NCBI RefSeq assembly: GCF_048544455.1 | Contig: NC_133536.1 | Span: forward strand, 166,890,825 to 166,954,824 | Source of the DNA: Silene latifolia | Taxonomy: Eukaryota; Streptophyta; Magnoliopsida; Caryophyllales; Caryophyllaceae | DNA length: 64,000 nt | Reading direction: 5' to 3' | Shown here: in pieces, positions 1 through 12,780 of the stretch | How the letters are laid out: each line of letters starts with the position of its first letter | Position numbering within the stretch: the first letter of the stretch is position 1 | Position numbers and translations under genes: made by a program | The notes under the pieces: model-generated | What the model was told of the DNA's origin: nothing | What the model saw: the letters and a program-made list of their open reading frames with translations, nothing else | The model's database searches: none

Positions 1-1634
1 TGAAGGTGGTTTGTGTTAATAGTGTTTCATTTTAGTTATCCTAATATCTATTATATTTTTTTTATGGTTAAGTTAATTGATGGGAATATGAATTAAAGAC
101 GAGTGTATTAGAATTATTAGATAGTTTGTATATGGAATGAGGACTCGAGACTTGGCTGATTTGTTGTATGGTTCATATTAGAGTTGAATGATTGTTGATG
201 TTTAACAAGGCACTTACATCAAAGCTAACCAAATTGGTGAATGTACGTTAATCATGACAAAGAAAAATTGGATTTATATGTGAGAAATGGGTAAGATTAA
301 GATGGTATGTATAATGTCATAAATGTTCAAGTGGCACAATTAGCATACGCCTAATTTATGTCTTGATCATTGGCTTTTAGTTGGGATTATGATAATGGAT
401 TCTCGTATTGATATTCGAGTTTTCGTTTTCTTTGATCTGGACATGTGGGGGAGTAGCTTAGACTTTAATACTTTAAAGTGGTGAGGAGTTCTTAGTTCTT
501 TATCAGAAGGTTGACAATATGACATTTATTTTTAGGTGAATTTGATGAAGATTTTAGATTATAGATTGGCTCACAACCCGCAGTGGCGAGCCGGGCATAC
601 AAAAATGCCTAGTGAAGATTATAGATTGGCTCACAACCCGCAGTGGCGAGTCGGGCATACAAAAATTGCCTTCAGAGTATTATAGTATGGCTCATAACCC
701 GCAGTGGCGAGCTAGGCAAATAAAAACGCCTTTAGTAATTTTAGGAGGTAGAGTGAATCCTACCTTGGCCATTAGATACTCTTGTCGGGCGTGACATATA
801 AATTATGTTGTTACTATGTTATATGTATAAATATAAGTACTATATATTTTACTTTGTTAAGTTCACTTTCGGTGAAATGGATCGACAATCTTATATAAAA
901 GATTGAGGGTTTAGTTAAGAAGTTGACAATGGTTTATTACATGTTAGACGAGAAACGGGCGGATGGAGTATAATCTTATGACGCCAATAGAGATTCGGGT
1001 GTTTGTCGAGTAAAGTTGGTATGTACGCTGAATTACATGGTCGGGGCACTGACCATGTATGTTTTAGGTAGTGTAGTATGGAATAATTTTGAAGGTTGCT
1101 TGAGCGTACCATTCGATTGGTATAAGGTTTGATAATGTGAGAACGCGGGTGTTCGTAGGATGACACATGATTATGTGATATAGATGTTCAATTGTTTACA
1201 GTATTATATCATTGTATCAAAGATTTAAGTCTAACTTGCTAGTAGTTGAATTGTCTTTTGACCAGACCATGTAGTAGAGATAAAATTAGTTCATTTGTTT
1301 TATCATTTGAAATATTAAACTATAGAATTCTCGTTTTCCATTCCTTTAGTTCTAATATTTAAATTGCTCGAGTTGACTCACATGTTTTCTCCCTTTTGGG
1401 TTACCCGTCATGTGGCGGTAGGTTTGTTTTTCAGGTAAGTTCTTCTGATGCTGTTCAAAAGGATTTTATTTCAAGACAAGATTTTATTTAAAGATTTTGT
1501 AAAAGTTTTTGTTCCGAATTGTAGTATTTTATTTTTGAAAGGATTTGTAATGAGAGACTTTGTATATTGATTATAATACAACTGTAATTTCAACGAGCTT
1601 TATATATAAAGGTTTATTTTTATTTAGCCAAAAA
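1..1634. other. AT-rich DNA without a recognisable gene
   Basis: No open frame here looks like a known protein on either strand. The short open frames have no recognisable motifs and no codon bias. The only clear structure is the 60-bp tandem repeat at 557-738. The tract around 700-800 (ending in a GGGCGTGACA motif) resembles the kind of sequence found in Ty3/gypsy LTRs of plants, but no matching second copy or PBS is present, so the link stays weak. Confidence 0.5.
557..738. repeat. Three-copy tandem repeat, period 60-61 bp
   Basis: Three head-to-tail copies start near 557, 617 and 678. Each contains the core GGCTCACAACCCGCAGTGG or a close variant, followed by a GGGCATACAAAAAT-like stretch. 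Copies 1 and 2 are almost identical and copy 3 is more diverged. No coding role is visible. The open frame that starts at 612 is a by-product of the repeat. Confidence 0.85.
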
Positions 1635-2640
1635 GAAGGGGGGTTACATACATGCACCAAGAGAGCCACATCTTCATGCTGCAACTCATGTGCTGAGATA
1701 TTTACAAGGTATTGTACAAAAGATGCAACACACTTCTATTCAGCAGACAATGAGCTCAATTTGCAGGCATTTTGTGATGCTGATTGGGGAGCTACTGGTC
1801 AGTGTGTTTTTCTTGGCCAATCATTGGTTTCTTGGAAAACCAAGAAGCAAAAAAGTGTATCCAAGTCATCAACTGAGTTTGAATACCGCGCAATGTCCTA
1901 CTTCCTCCATTCAACTCCACTCTACCACTTTCTTTTTTCACGTTTGCCAACGCGTGTTTTACGCGTTAAATATCGTTAGCTACGTATTTGCAAAAAATAT
2001 AAAAGTTAGATATTTTTAATATACTCGTAAAGACGAATCAAACAAGATCCCACATGAATATATTTCCACTTACGTATCGAGAGAAAATCGAAATTGAACA
2101 CACAAATGTGAATAGTGTACGAAAGGGAAATAGGTAGAGTGGAGTTGAATGGAGGAAGTATATAACAAGTGAAATTGTTTGGTTGCAAGGTTTGTTGCAG
2201 GATTTCAAGGTTAATGTACCACATCCTATTTCTCTCTTTTGTGACAACAAATTTGCACAACATGTTACAGCCAACCCCGTGTTTCATGAGCGCACTAAAC
2301 ACCTAAATATTGATTGTCATTACATACGGGAAAAGGTGCAAGAAGGTCTGATCACAACCAAGCATGTCAAGTCTCAACTACAGTTGGCGGACCTATTAAC
2401 AAAACCCTTGGTTTAACAACACATGTATTTTTCATCCAAGCTGGGTTTATGTTTTGATCCTCATTTAGCACACCCACCTTGAGGGAGGGATGTGGAAATA
2501 TTAGCATGCAAAAAAAAGTCTTCATCATGTACATAAAGTCAATTACTAGTTTGTAAATAAGTAGAACATTGTACATATCATCATTAAGTTAATACAATCA
2601 ATCTTCAATTATTTTCTCCCACTAACAACTGTAGAATTCT
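1635..2640 (+). mobile_element. Ty1/Copia fragment: RNase H end of pol plus 3' LTR, broken
   Basis: The translated sequence carries Copia RNase H landmarks: CDADWGA, SWKTKKQ, FHERTKHLNIDCHYIRE and LADLLTKPL. A purine-rich tract (GAGGGAGGGATG, about 2480-2491) is followed by a TGGAAATATTAG start that looks like a 3' LTR, running to about 2640. Only the 3' end of the element is present; gag, protease, integrase and most of the reverse transcriptase are missing from the window. It is an old, truncated fossil and hosts a MITE at 1901-2158. A short gag-like start just downstream (ATG at about 2676) may belong to another remnant. Confidence 0.8.
1901..2158. mobile_element. Stowaway-like MITE (Tc1/mariner superfamily)
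   Basis: A 258-bp AT-rich sequence with perfect 26-bp terminal inverted repeats (left end CTTCCTCCATTCAACTCC, right end its reverse complement) is bounded by TA on both sides (1899-1900 and 2159-2160). TA duplication and a CTTCCTCC/CTCCCTCC-type end are hallmarks of plant Stowaway elements. It has no coding capacity. It interrupts the Copia RNase H fragment, so it is younger than that fragment. The perfect TIRs suggest a fairly recent insertion. Confidence 0.92.
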
Positions 2641-2898
2641 TTAGAATCTTTCCTCATTTTCTCATTTGATTTGCCATGGATGAATCCTCGAGCTCCGCTG
2701 CTCATCTTCACACCCTCTTTAGAGGATTTTTCTTGAATATATTTTGTCTTTTTTATTACAACTTGTTATAGTATTTGTAGTAGAAGTAATTCTACTCTTC
2801 TAACTAACACATAAATGAGATCAGCATAACAAACTTTAATATTATCTTTTTCACCCAACTTATATACTTCACAATATCTTTTGTCCAAGTCTCAACAT

Positions 2899-3178
2899 CT
2901 AGAAACTATATATAACATCTTCTTCTTGTGTCACACCGTCCATGGTTGAACTCCCCTTAGTCCTTTTAGCAGCTAAGACCAACTCATGAAGAGCCTTCTT
3001 AATTTCCAATACAAGTTCACTTTTACGAAGTTGTCTCTCAGTTAGCTCATGGGAGTTAATGGTGTGTTTCAGGCGCAAAGTCATCTTAATTCTAGCCATA
3101 TTGTTTTGCTGACTATTGTCCAGTTCTATTACCCAATCATGCTCATCACACCAGTTTTGTGGATTCTTCTTTATGTAC
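2899..3178 (-). pseudogene. MSL-like gene, exon 5 (C-terminal domain and stop)
   Basis: The acceptor AG is at 3179-3180 after a CCACAG context. The exon reads YIKKNPQNWCDEHDWVIEL, then RIKMTLRLKHTINSHELTER and RKSELVLEIKKALHELV, then the stop at 2899. These are the last conserved blocks of MSL8-10 proteins (family: NPxHWxPxHxxVVKEIE, RRSELVLELK). The last 25 residues or so do not match the usual LPQ-type ending. The exon lies 8.9 kb from exon 4 because of the inserted LTR element. Confidence 0.83.
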
Positions 3179-3972
3179 CTGTGGAGCAACACACTTCCTA
3201 ATTTTAATAAGTACGCTATAACGTATGTAGTCGTTAAAGAAACAAGTTTTCAAGAGCTAACATAGTCGTTAATGAAACCAAATCATATTATAATGTCTTT
3301 CGACATAAAACATAAAAGCATTACTGTAACACCCCCATTTATTTAAGAGCCTGAACTAGGACTCCTCAGATAAATGACGGTGTTACCATCTCGAAAACCC
3401 GAGGCAGTAGATAACAAAGGAAAGAAACACAGTACTTTATTAAAATGTTTATAGTGAGATTACAACTGGAATTAAAACAAAGTCTCCAAAAATATGACCA
3501 AAAGATAAAGTCTGATAAAACTACTAATAAGACTAAGGTGGGCTAGGCACTAAGTCAGTCATCCAAGCTCTCTTCCCGGCCAGCTCCCATCGGTCTAAAA
3601 TACCATGTCAATCTGCTCCCCAATAATTGGATCATCACAGGCGTACACGAATACACGGGGTCGGTCACCGCGAAGGCCGAGTAGGGAAAACAATGAAACA
3701 ATAAAATATGATATGCATGCTCCTCCGTCACCTCCATCTCCATCTCAACTCATATCTCATATCTCATACCCGGACAACCCAACCATACCGATCCCCTTAG
3801 ACTATATATATCGACCGTAGCCGATCTCGCGCATTTCGAATCGAGGACACCAGGGCAAGTCTGCGAACCCGCCCGGGCCTTATCACAACTCACATCGTAT
3901 CTCAACATCGTCACTCCTACACCATCCTCCAACTCCAATGCACATGAGAAGCTCAACATAAATTAATGCAAC

Positions 3973-3977
<5 letters not shown>

Positions 3978-4061
<84 letters not shown>
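3978..4061. repeat. (TA)n microsatellite in LTR
   Basis: About 42 uninterrupted TA units. The open frame of alternating Tyr and Ile that it generates is an artefact. The partner tract in the other LTR is longer, so the array length has changed since insertion. Confidence 0.97.
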
Positions 4062-4065
<4 letters not shown>

Positions 4066-5631
4066 CAACGAATCGATAAATCATAAAATCATGTCGGTTA
4101 CTCGATGTTGTGATATCATACTCAATACGATCAATTCAATCAATCACCTTCACATATATGAATCATAGCGTAAATCAACAACCACGAATCAAGTCAACAC
4201 AATTAAACAACAACGATAATAAGTCAAGTGTATTTCCCTACCTCAAAGTGCCAAAATTCCAATTAAGCGGTTTAAGCGATCCAAAAATAAAGCAATGAAT
4301 TTGATTATCGACCCTTCACGAATCCGTCACCTAAAACAATTATAATATTTATAATTACTAACTACTAAATATAGAAATATCCCAAAATAGAAGTTTTCCC
4401 GAAATACAATCCCGACACCAAACTTATGCCCAACTGATAACTAAAATAACCCGATTAGTATTTGACCCAACTTCCCAACATAGGAAGTTACTAAAGTAGA
4501 ATTTCTTAAAATGGAAACTTTCCCGATATAGTAGCTTTTCTCTTTTAACAAACCCAACTCAAAAACCCGACTTGAATTATTTAACTGGCTCGGGAATTAA
4601 ATTGAATAACCAATATGATAATTAAAAGATTAAACGAATTATACGATTGAGAAAACCCGAATCAAACATTTGAACAACTCACAACCCGACTTAAACCCGT
4701 CTTTAATTATTTAAATAACCCTAAATTAAATTAAATAAGTTATTTAGAAGACTCGGGAATTAAATTAATTAATTAAGAATACGACCCATTACGAATTATA
4801 ACTATTTAAATTATGAAAACCCGTTTCAAAACTAAAACAATTCGAATAACCCGATTAAACACGACCCACACCTTCACTCTCGCTCACACCCCTCACGCGC
4901 CACCTACACCACCACGACAACCACCAGCCGTGGTCCCCACTTCAACCCCACCACCAACAACCACCACCAGCCTGGTCGACTGCCGCCGGCGAGTCGAACC
5001 AGGGCTGGCATTTGGCCTGGTTCACCGCCAAGCCTCACCAACAACTCCCTGTTTATCTCTTACCACCACCGCAACCAACGACTACCCCCTGCCAAACCAC
5101 CACCGTCATGCTCGCCGCCAAACCACGCACCCAGACACAGTGACACCACCGTTTCGACTTCCCCCTAGTCCACGGTGGAGCCACCCCAACCTAGCCATTC
5201 TAAACCGCCTGAAAACCCGTATGTAAACCCGTGTGTCTACCCCTGTCGACAACACCTCCTGCCGCCATTTCCACCACCTACACTCACCCTAACCACCACC
5301 ATGTCACTCGCCACACATCCCACTACCCATATACCCCTTCAACCACTAGCAGCAACCACTCCCTAAGGCACGTAACCACCCACAAAAACGAACAGAAAAG
5401 TGAAAACAGAGGAAAGGAGTTGCTCTTACCATTTTTCTGCCACCACAACGGCCACCAGGGCCACCCACTGTCGTCGCCAACCACCCTAAGGGCTTCCTTG
5501 CTGCGCCGTCAACACCCAGACACACTCTCTCTCTCTCTCGAATTCCGTGAAGGTTGATGTTGGTGTTGCTGAAAAAGAGGGAGGCGGGTTGAGGGAGTGT
5601 AGGAGGGAGGCGGGTAGAGGGTAGGGTATTC

Positions 5632-5659
5632 TTAGGTTTAGGGTTAGGGTTAGGGTTAG
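5632..5659. repeat. Short telomere-like stretch in LTR
   Basis: Reads TTAGG, TTTAGGG and then three TTAGGG units. The same 28 bases recur at 11794-11821 in the partner LTR. This is a family feature of the LTR, not a chromosome end. Confidence 0.85.
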
Positions 5660-5907
5660 TTGGGCTTTAGGGTTTAATGGGCTGGACAGTTATTGGGCCA
5701 GCTCAACTGGTTAGCTCACATTTCGAATTCCATATAAACCCGTCTCCATTAACTTAGATCGATACAACGCGAGTTAAGTAAAATAATTTAACGTGGTTAT
5801 CGACTCAACAATTAACCCGACTTAATTAATATTATAAAATGTATAATAATTAATATATAATAATATCCGTTTAATTCATTATATTATATAAAATACGGGG
5901 TATTACA

Positions 5908-8900
5908 GTCTTCCCCCCTTAAAATGAACTTCGTCCCGAAGTTCGCTCCCGTACTCAAACCTCAGAAGGGTATTGCATATCGTACTTACGGACGTCACAC
6001 ATTTCTAACACGGTTAACACCTACTTTTGACACATCAATTAAACATAACAAACACGAAATGTTACATTCTGCCCTCCTAAAAATAAACTTCGTCCCGAAG
6101 TTTAACTCGTCTTTACTTAACCCAACTAACTACGACTAATAACTACCTGAGAACACAAATGTATAACAACTAAATATTCACCCGAGAACACCGTCATCTT
6201 CCATCTAAATTCCGATCTCAACTCAAATAACTCAATCACCATGGTCACACTGGACCGCAAACATAACTCGGCACAAAGGCCCCAAAACTCATAACTCAAT
6301 ACCAGTAGTTTAACTACACTCTTCTTTTACACACCAACCAACTAAAGAAGTAGGAACAAAACATATAGAACTCATTTGCATAGGTACCCCACAACGAAAC
6401 GTCTACTTGATCAAAACTACTACCATCTACAAACAAGTGCAATATAAATATTAAGATTTTACAATCCTACCCGACTAGAAACATGGTTACGTCCTCGTAA
6501 CCTCTTTTCAATTTTCATATACCTATGCAACAAAATCATTATCAACCACATGTGACAGGAAAGAACACATGATAAGAGATTGCGCATCAACATTAAGGTC
6601 GAAACAAGGTTTTATTAAGGAATTATCTGATTGTCAACAAGTAACATTTATTACTAGCTCATGCTTAACTTAAAAAAAAAAAAACACAACACCAAACTAA
6701 AAGAACAACAAGAAAGGAACCAAGGTTTACACGGTTTCACAACTAAACAATTTGATGACCAATTATAGACTATGGACGAGCGAGAGCAAAATCAACAAAA
6801 CAATTTAAAAACTTCTCACATTTGTAAACATATCACAGAAAACAGATCTACCATTGCTATCCCTCACAATCACAGGATCTTATTGACATGTTTGTACAAC
6901 CATTTACTCACTCACTGGTTTAGGTCATGAATTAGGCCGATGAATTTAAGCAATCAACAACATACTCATCATTCATATTTTAAATTATCAAAATTGTTTG
7001 CACGATATCAATTCTGAAAACATGTTTCCTAATAAAAGTAACAACATATGATCTATGACAACGACAACATTACTTCCATATCCCTCATGTGTTTAACATC
7101 TTAGCATCCATATCATTCAATTGTGTCCAGCAACTTAGTATAATTCGTTTTCAGCAAAACAAAAGATATTGTATAAATAGTTTAACATATACATTTGCCA
7201 TCATATACTTTATAGAACACTAGCTATGATAAAAGATTAACAACTTGAATAACTTCTCTGATTTGCACGATTTGAATAATTAGGCAACTCGTGGCTCAAT
7301 TAAATGTAACCATAACGACTATCATTTAAACCAATGTATATCATGTGAATCATCAAAGAGTTATCCTATTATAATTGTCAACATAGTTATCATAAACAAT
7401 CTCTATTAGAATATAATTGATAGTAACGACTCGAGAATATAGATATGTCAAATGTTGTGTTACGATTGTAAGAATCACTTTAGCATTTTATGACAATATA
7501 ATAACGAACATACCCAATAAGAAATAACTCACTGTTTATTATCATGTTATAGGTTTAGGTTCAACTGAAATAATTTAATGTGATGAAGGTAATACATATA
7601 ACTATTGGCACACAACTCATATGAAAGACATTAGAACTTAGATGCATCTTACATGTGTGAACATTTAGACATACTCATTACTACCATCCATGTGTAAACA
7701 ATTAAACATAATTATTATAAATATTCATGCGAGTATCTTAGAACAATCAAATTAACATTTAACGCCATCAACTTTACCAAGATATGACAATATAGTTTTA
7801 TATTTATATATATCCGACCACTATGCAAATATGATGAACACGTCAGAAATATTACAACATGCCAAATGTATATAACGTATGCAAACAACTGGACTCGTAT
7901 AAACATTTCACCCTCGTTTAAGAATCAAATTAAGCTATCCAATGTTACTCATGCTATCATGCCAACAGTGTTATCAACTAAGTTTTAATTTTATCACTTG
8001 CTAAGATATATAAACTACTGAACATGCGTGCTACTATCGTCATATAAAGCATTATAAATTCACATTACTAAGGTTCATGAATTAATCAAACAACTGTATG
8101 AAACTCAACCTAGAACACACATTTTACAAGTCATGTTTCACGTTGTAACTTTCAAGATCACGAATAAATAACCGTTCGATTAAAACTTGATTCCTATTAT
8201 TTTTATAAAACACGGAGAGTTAAAAACACAGGAGAAAAAGAATTAGGTCTAAAGCACAAGAATTTCATTTTTAAAGAATCTTACAACTCAGTTGGTCCAA
8301 ACAAACATGTGACAGCAATTGGTCCAAAACTTGGGTCAGTTTGCAAAACCTACCGTTTAATATAGAGACATCAAGAATTTTTTTTTTCGTGGCTTATCAA
8401 TTTGAAAACATATGCAAATTTTATGATCGATGGAGTTGGAATTATGCGAAAATTATTAATACAATTTAAATGAGGATTTTTTACAAAATCGTTGGTCAAA
8501 ACATCACTGCACAGAAACTTCCTAACCACAACTCACTAAAATATTTATTACTCCTAATCCGTATATCATATAAGCATGAAACTAACGCCAAATGAACACT
8601 AACTCGCGAGGCTATCTCCCATAAAATTTTCATCCATAGGCAATTAACGAAAAAGAAATGACAAGAATGTCAATTAAAGAGTAACATCAAACTAAACGAG
8701 TTTCAAAGACTATGTCGTTCATTTTCTATGTCCCAATTCTTACAACTATACTATCGATACTAATCCATCCTAACTTAAATCTCACACTGTACAATTCGTA
8801 ACATCTACCCCATAGAATCCCTTCGTATCTCGACCTACTCCGTATATCTAACTCATGATTGTTATGACTATAAACATGCAATTCGATAGTGTTTCTAATT

Positions 8901-9477
8901 ACTATCACAAGACTATACTAGCATGGCTTTGGGATCACATAACCGCATATTACTAGACATAATAGTACTATCAGCACATTATTCAACATCCACCTAGGTA
9001 ACTATCATCGACTCGCAATCATTTTCATGTTCACGACTAGCACAACACTTCATTGATTATTAATCCTGAACTCGAAAATTTATTTCTCATTTCCACAACA
9101 TCATATGATCACGTCATCATTCATACAAAATACTTACCGTAGCGTTGTCCTGCAGAATGGTTAGAATATATGGGTCTCAAGATACACATCAACTCGATTA
9201 TGCAATAATCAATGTATCAATCAGTTAATACTTAGGCAACGATATTTGAATTCCATGCTCAACCTCAAGCAACTCTTCTACCCTTTCTCTCATATACACT
9301 CAGGGTTTCCGGGTCAAACTGAGAGGGCCGCTGGTTCGGTGTGAGGGGGCCCCTAACTCATACCTTACCTTAGTGTGCTCCTAACAGTTCTATCCCGGGG
9401 TTCATTTTATTTAGACTCTTCCTATGTTCATTGGATTCATTGGTTTAGGCCGAGGATCGTTCGCTCTGATACCACTT
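5908..9477. other. Non-coding interior of the LARD-like element
   Basis: The 3.57-kb stretch is AT-rich. I find no Gag zinc knuckle, protease DTGA/DSGA, integrase, YVDD or RNase H motif in any frame. The 5908-5950 end keeps a polypurine tract and a chromovirus-like 3' tail. The 9463-9474 end keeps the tRNA-Met PBS. The tract between is otherwise featureless. Confidence 0.75.
9463..9474 (-). promoter_or_regulatory. Primer binding site, initiator tRNA-Met type
   Basis: On the minus strand the bases TGGTATCAGAGC lie three bases inside the 5' LTR end. This is the standard plant tRNA-iMet PBS and sets the orientation of the element. Confidence 0.9.
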
Positions 9478-10121
9478 TGTAACACCCCCATTTATTTAAG
9501 AGCACGAACTAGGACTCCTCGGATAAATGATGGTGTTACCATCTCGGAAACCCGAGGCAGTAGATAACAAAGGAAAGAAACACAACACTTTATTAAAATG
9601 TTTATAGTGAGATTACAACTGGAATTAAAACAAAGCCTCCAAAAATATGACTAAAAGATAAAGTCTGATAAAACTACTAATAAGACTAAGGTGGGCTAGG
9701 CACTAAGTCGGTCATCCAAGCTCTCTTCCCGCCAGCTCCCATCGGTCTCTCGAAATACCTGTCAATCTGCTCCCCAATAATTGGATCATCACAAAGCGTA
9801 CACGAATACACAGGTCACCAGCGAAGGCGAGTAGGGAAAACAATGAAACAATAAAATATGATATGCATGCTCCTCCGTCACCTCCATCTCCATCTCAACT
9901 CATATCTCATATCTCATACCCCGGACAACCCAACCATACCGATCCCCGGTAGACTATATATATCGACCGTAGCCGATCTGCCCTTTCCTGAGGACACCAG
10001 GGCAAGTCTGCGAGAACCCGCCTGGGCCTTATCACAACTCACATCGTATCTCAACATCGTCACTCCTACACCATCCTCCAACTCCAATGCACATGAGAAG
10101 CTCAACATAAATTAATGCAAC

Positions 10122-10226
<105 letters not shown>

Positions 10227-11793
10227 CACTGAACTGATAAATCATAAAATCATGTCGGTTACTCGATGTTGTGATATCATACTCAATACGATCAATTCAA
10301 TCAATCACCTTCACATATATGAATCATAGCGTAAATCAACAACCACGAATCAAGTCAACACAATTAAACAACAACGATAATAAGTCAAGTGTATTTCCCT
10401 ACCTCAAAGTGCCAGCAATTCCAATTAAGCAGTTTAAGCGATCCGAAAATAAAGCAATGAATTTGATTATCGACCCTTCACGAATCCGTCACCTAAAACA
10501 ATTATAATATTTATAATTACTAACTACTAAATATAGAAATATCCCAAAATAGAAGTTTTCCCGAAATACAATCCCGACACCAAACTTATGCCCAACTGAT
10601 AACTAAAATAACCCGATTAGTATTTGACCCAACTTCCCAACATAGGAAGTTACTAAAGTAGAATTTCTTAAAATGGAAACTTTCCCGATATAGTAGCTTT
10701 TCTCTTTTAACAAACCCAACTCAAAAACCCGACTTGAATTATTTAACTGGCTCGGGAATTAAATTGAATAACCAATATGATAATTAAAAGATTAAACGAA
10801 TTATACGATTGAGAAAACCCGAATCAAACATTTGAACAACTCACAACCCGACTTAAACCCGTCTTTAATTATTTAAATAACCCGGAAATTAAATTAAATA
10901 AGTTATTTAGAAGACTCGGGAATTAAATTAATTAATTAAGAATACGACCCATTACGAATTATAACTATTTAAATTATGAAAACCCGTTTCAAAACTAAAA
11001 CAATTCGAATAACCCGATTAAACACGACCCACACCTTCACTCTCGCTCACACCCCTCACGCGCCACCTACACCACCACGACAACCACCAGCCGTGGTCCC
11101 CACTTCAACCCCACCACCAACAACCACCACCAGCCTGGTCGACTGCCGCCGGCGAGTCGAACCAGGGCTGGCATTTGGCCTGGTTCACCGCCAAGCCTCA
11201 CCAACAACTCCCTGTTTATCTCTTACCACCACCGCAACCAACGACTACCCCCTGCCAAACCACCACCGTCATGCTCGCCGCCAAACCACGCACCCAGACA
11301 CAGTGACACCACCGTTTCGACCTCCCCCTAGTCCACGGTGGAGCCACCCCAACCTAGCCATTCTAAACCGCCTGAAAACCCGTATGTAAACCCGTGTGTC
11401 TACCCCCGTCGACAACACCTCCCCGCCGCCATTTCCACCACCTACACTCACCCTAACCACCACCATGTCACTCGCCACACATCCCACTACCCATATACCC
11501 CTTCAACCACCAGCAGCAACCACTCCCTAAGGCACGTAACCACCCACAAAAACGGACAGAAAAGTGAAAACAGAGGAAAGGAGTTGCTCTTACCATTTTT
11601 CTGCCACCACAACGGCCACCAGGGCCACCCACTGTCGTCGCCAACCACCCTAAGGGCTTCCTTGCTGCGCCGTCAACACCCAGACACACTCTCTCTCTCT
11701 CGAATTCCGTGAAGGTTGATGTTGGTGTTGCTGAAAAAGAGGGAGGCGGGTTGAGGGAGTGTAGGAGGGAGGTGGGTAGAGGGTAGGGTATTC

Positions 11794-11821
11794 TTAGGTT
11801 TAGGGTTAGGGTTAGGGTTAG
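11794..11821. repeat. Short telomere-like stretch in LTR (partner copy)
   Basis: Identical to the stretch at 5632-5659 and at the same distance from the LTR end. Confidence 0.85.
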
Positions 11822-12074
11822 TTGGGCTTTAGGGTTTAATGGGCTGGACAGTTATTGGGCCAGCTCAACTGGTTAGCTCACATTTCGAATTCCATATAAA
11901 CCCGTCTCCATTAACTTAGATCGATACAACGCGAGTTAAGTAAAATAATTTAACGTGGTTATCGACTCAACAATTAACCCGACTTAATTAATATTATAAA
12001 ATGTATAATAATTAATATATAATAATATCCGTTTAATTCATTATATTATATAAAATACGGGGTATTACAATTAC

Positions 12075-12277
12075 CATTTTATTTTGATTTTAAGGTCATC
12101 AATTTTATCAACATGTGTATCGAGATCAAGAAAGAATGTGACATTGTCACCCATTTCGGGGCTTCTTGTATAGTTGCTGATAGGTTGGCTAGACAAAACT
12201 GCATTTGGATAATGTTTCATCTCATTGTCAAATGTCGAGACTGTTGTTGAAAGAAAGTTAATCTCCTCAATGATCAC
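12075..12277 (-). pseudogene. MSL-like gene, exon 4 (MscS beta domain)
   Basis: The 203-bp exon is open and reads VIIEEINFLSTT, then YPNAVLSSQPISNYTRSPEM, then DLDTHVDKIDDLKIKIK. This matches the cytoplasmic beta domain of MSL proteins (family: VEEMNILTT, YPNS-L, NYYRSPDMGD). Acceptor AG at 12278-12279. The donor GTAAT at 12070-12074 is the exact 5-bp target duplication of the LTR element at 3325-12069. The exon ends two bases into a Trp codon that is completed by the first base of exon 5. Confidence 0.87.
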
Positions 12278-12401
12278 CTATCAAATACGTTTAATACTGG
12301 AATTAGAATTGACTTACAAGAGTATTATCCAATTATTTATAATGGTTTATGGCCTCATATGCTAAGAACTACGTAGTATACTAGAATTAGAATTGACTTA
12401 C

Positions 12402-12695
12402 CAGAGTATTATCAATTTGACAACAGTCGCCAATGTCGAAAGGATGCACAAAAAATACAAACAAAATGTTTTCGAGAAATTTCTTGGTAGTTTCTCCAAA
12501 CACGAAGGCCGAACCAACAATAGCAGTTCCAATGAGGAAAATGACTTTCCTAGTTTCAACTTTAAGCATTATAAGCCATAGAACAAAAATAAGGAAGATC
12601 AACAATACATTCACGAATCGATTAAACTTCATGAATAAGCTCTTGTTTGCCTCCAAGGCGCGAACTACTGCTTTACGATATTTGTATACCTTCAC
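12402..12695 (-). pseudogene. MSL-like gene, exon 3 (pore helix, MscS core)
   Basis: The 294-bp exon is open throughout (98 codons). It contains hydrophobic helix 5 (FVNVLLIFLIFVLWLIML), then the pore-lining region ending in SAFVFGETTKKFLENILFV, and the MscS signature HPFDIGDCCQID. In the family the last block reads HPFDVGDRCEID, so R to C and E to Q are changes at normally conserved sites. Acceptor AG at 12696-12697, donor GTAAG at 12397-12401. Confidence 0.88.
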
Positions 12696-12780
12696 CTATC
12701 ACACACATACAAAGAACTCGAGTCAAAATCTCTTGGTTAGCATATATATCCGTGTATTTGAACATGGAAAGGTATCATAC

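Larger units (their letters stand above)
3325..5907 (-). repeat. 3' LTR of the LARD-like element
   Basis: This 2,583-bp repeat pairs with 9478-12069. It contains a (TA)n tract, a GC-rich block at about 4850-5530 rich in CCACCA/CACC, and a short telomere-like stretch. Most differences from the other LTR lie in the first 550 bp of plus-strand coordinates; the remainder is nearly identical. The Pro/Thr/His-rich open frame at 4813-5226 recurs at the same place in the other LTR and is not treated as a gene. Confidence 0.92.

Noticed and set aside
3883-4068. Open frames of alternating Tyr and Ile across the TA tracts (also at 10032-10229 and 42100-42444)
   Set aside because: They are translations of (TA)n microsatellites with no start context or protein character.
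4813-5226. Pro/Thr/His-rich 137-residue open frame, also at 10976-11389
   Set aside because: It lies in both LTRs of the LARD-like element at the same place, in low-complexity CCACCA DNA, and has no recognisable domain.
5632-5659. Telomere or interstitial telomeric repeat
   Set aside because: Only about four units, present identically in both LTRs, so it is part of the element.
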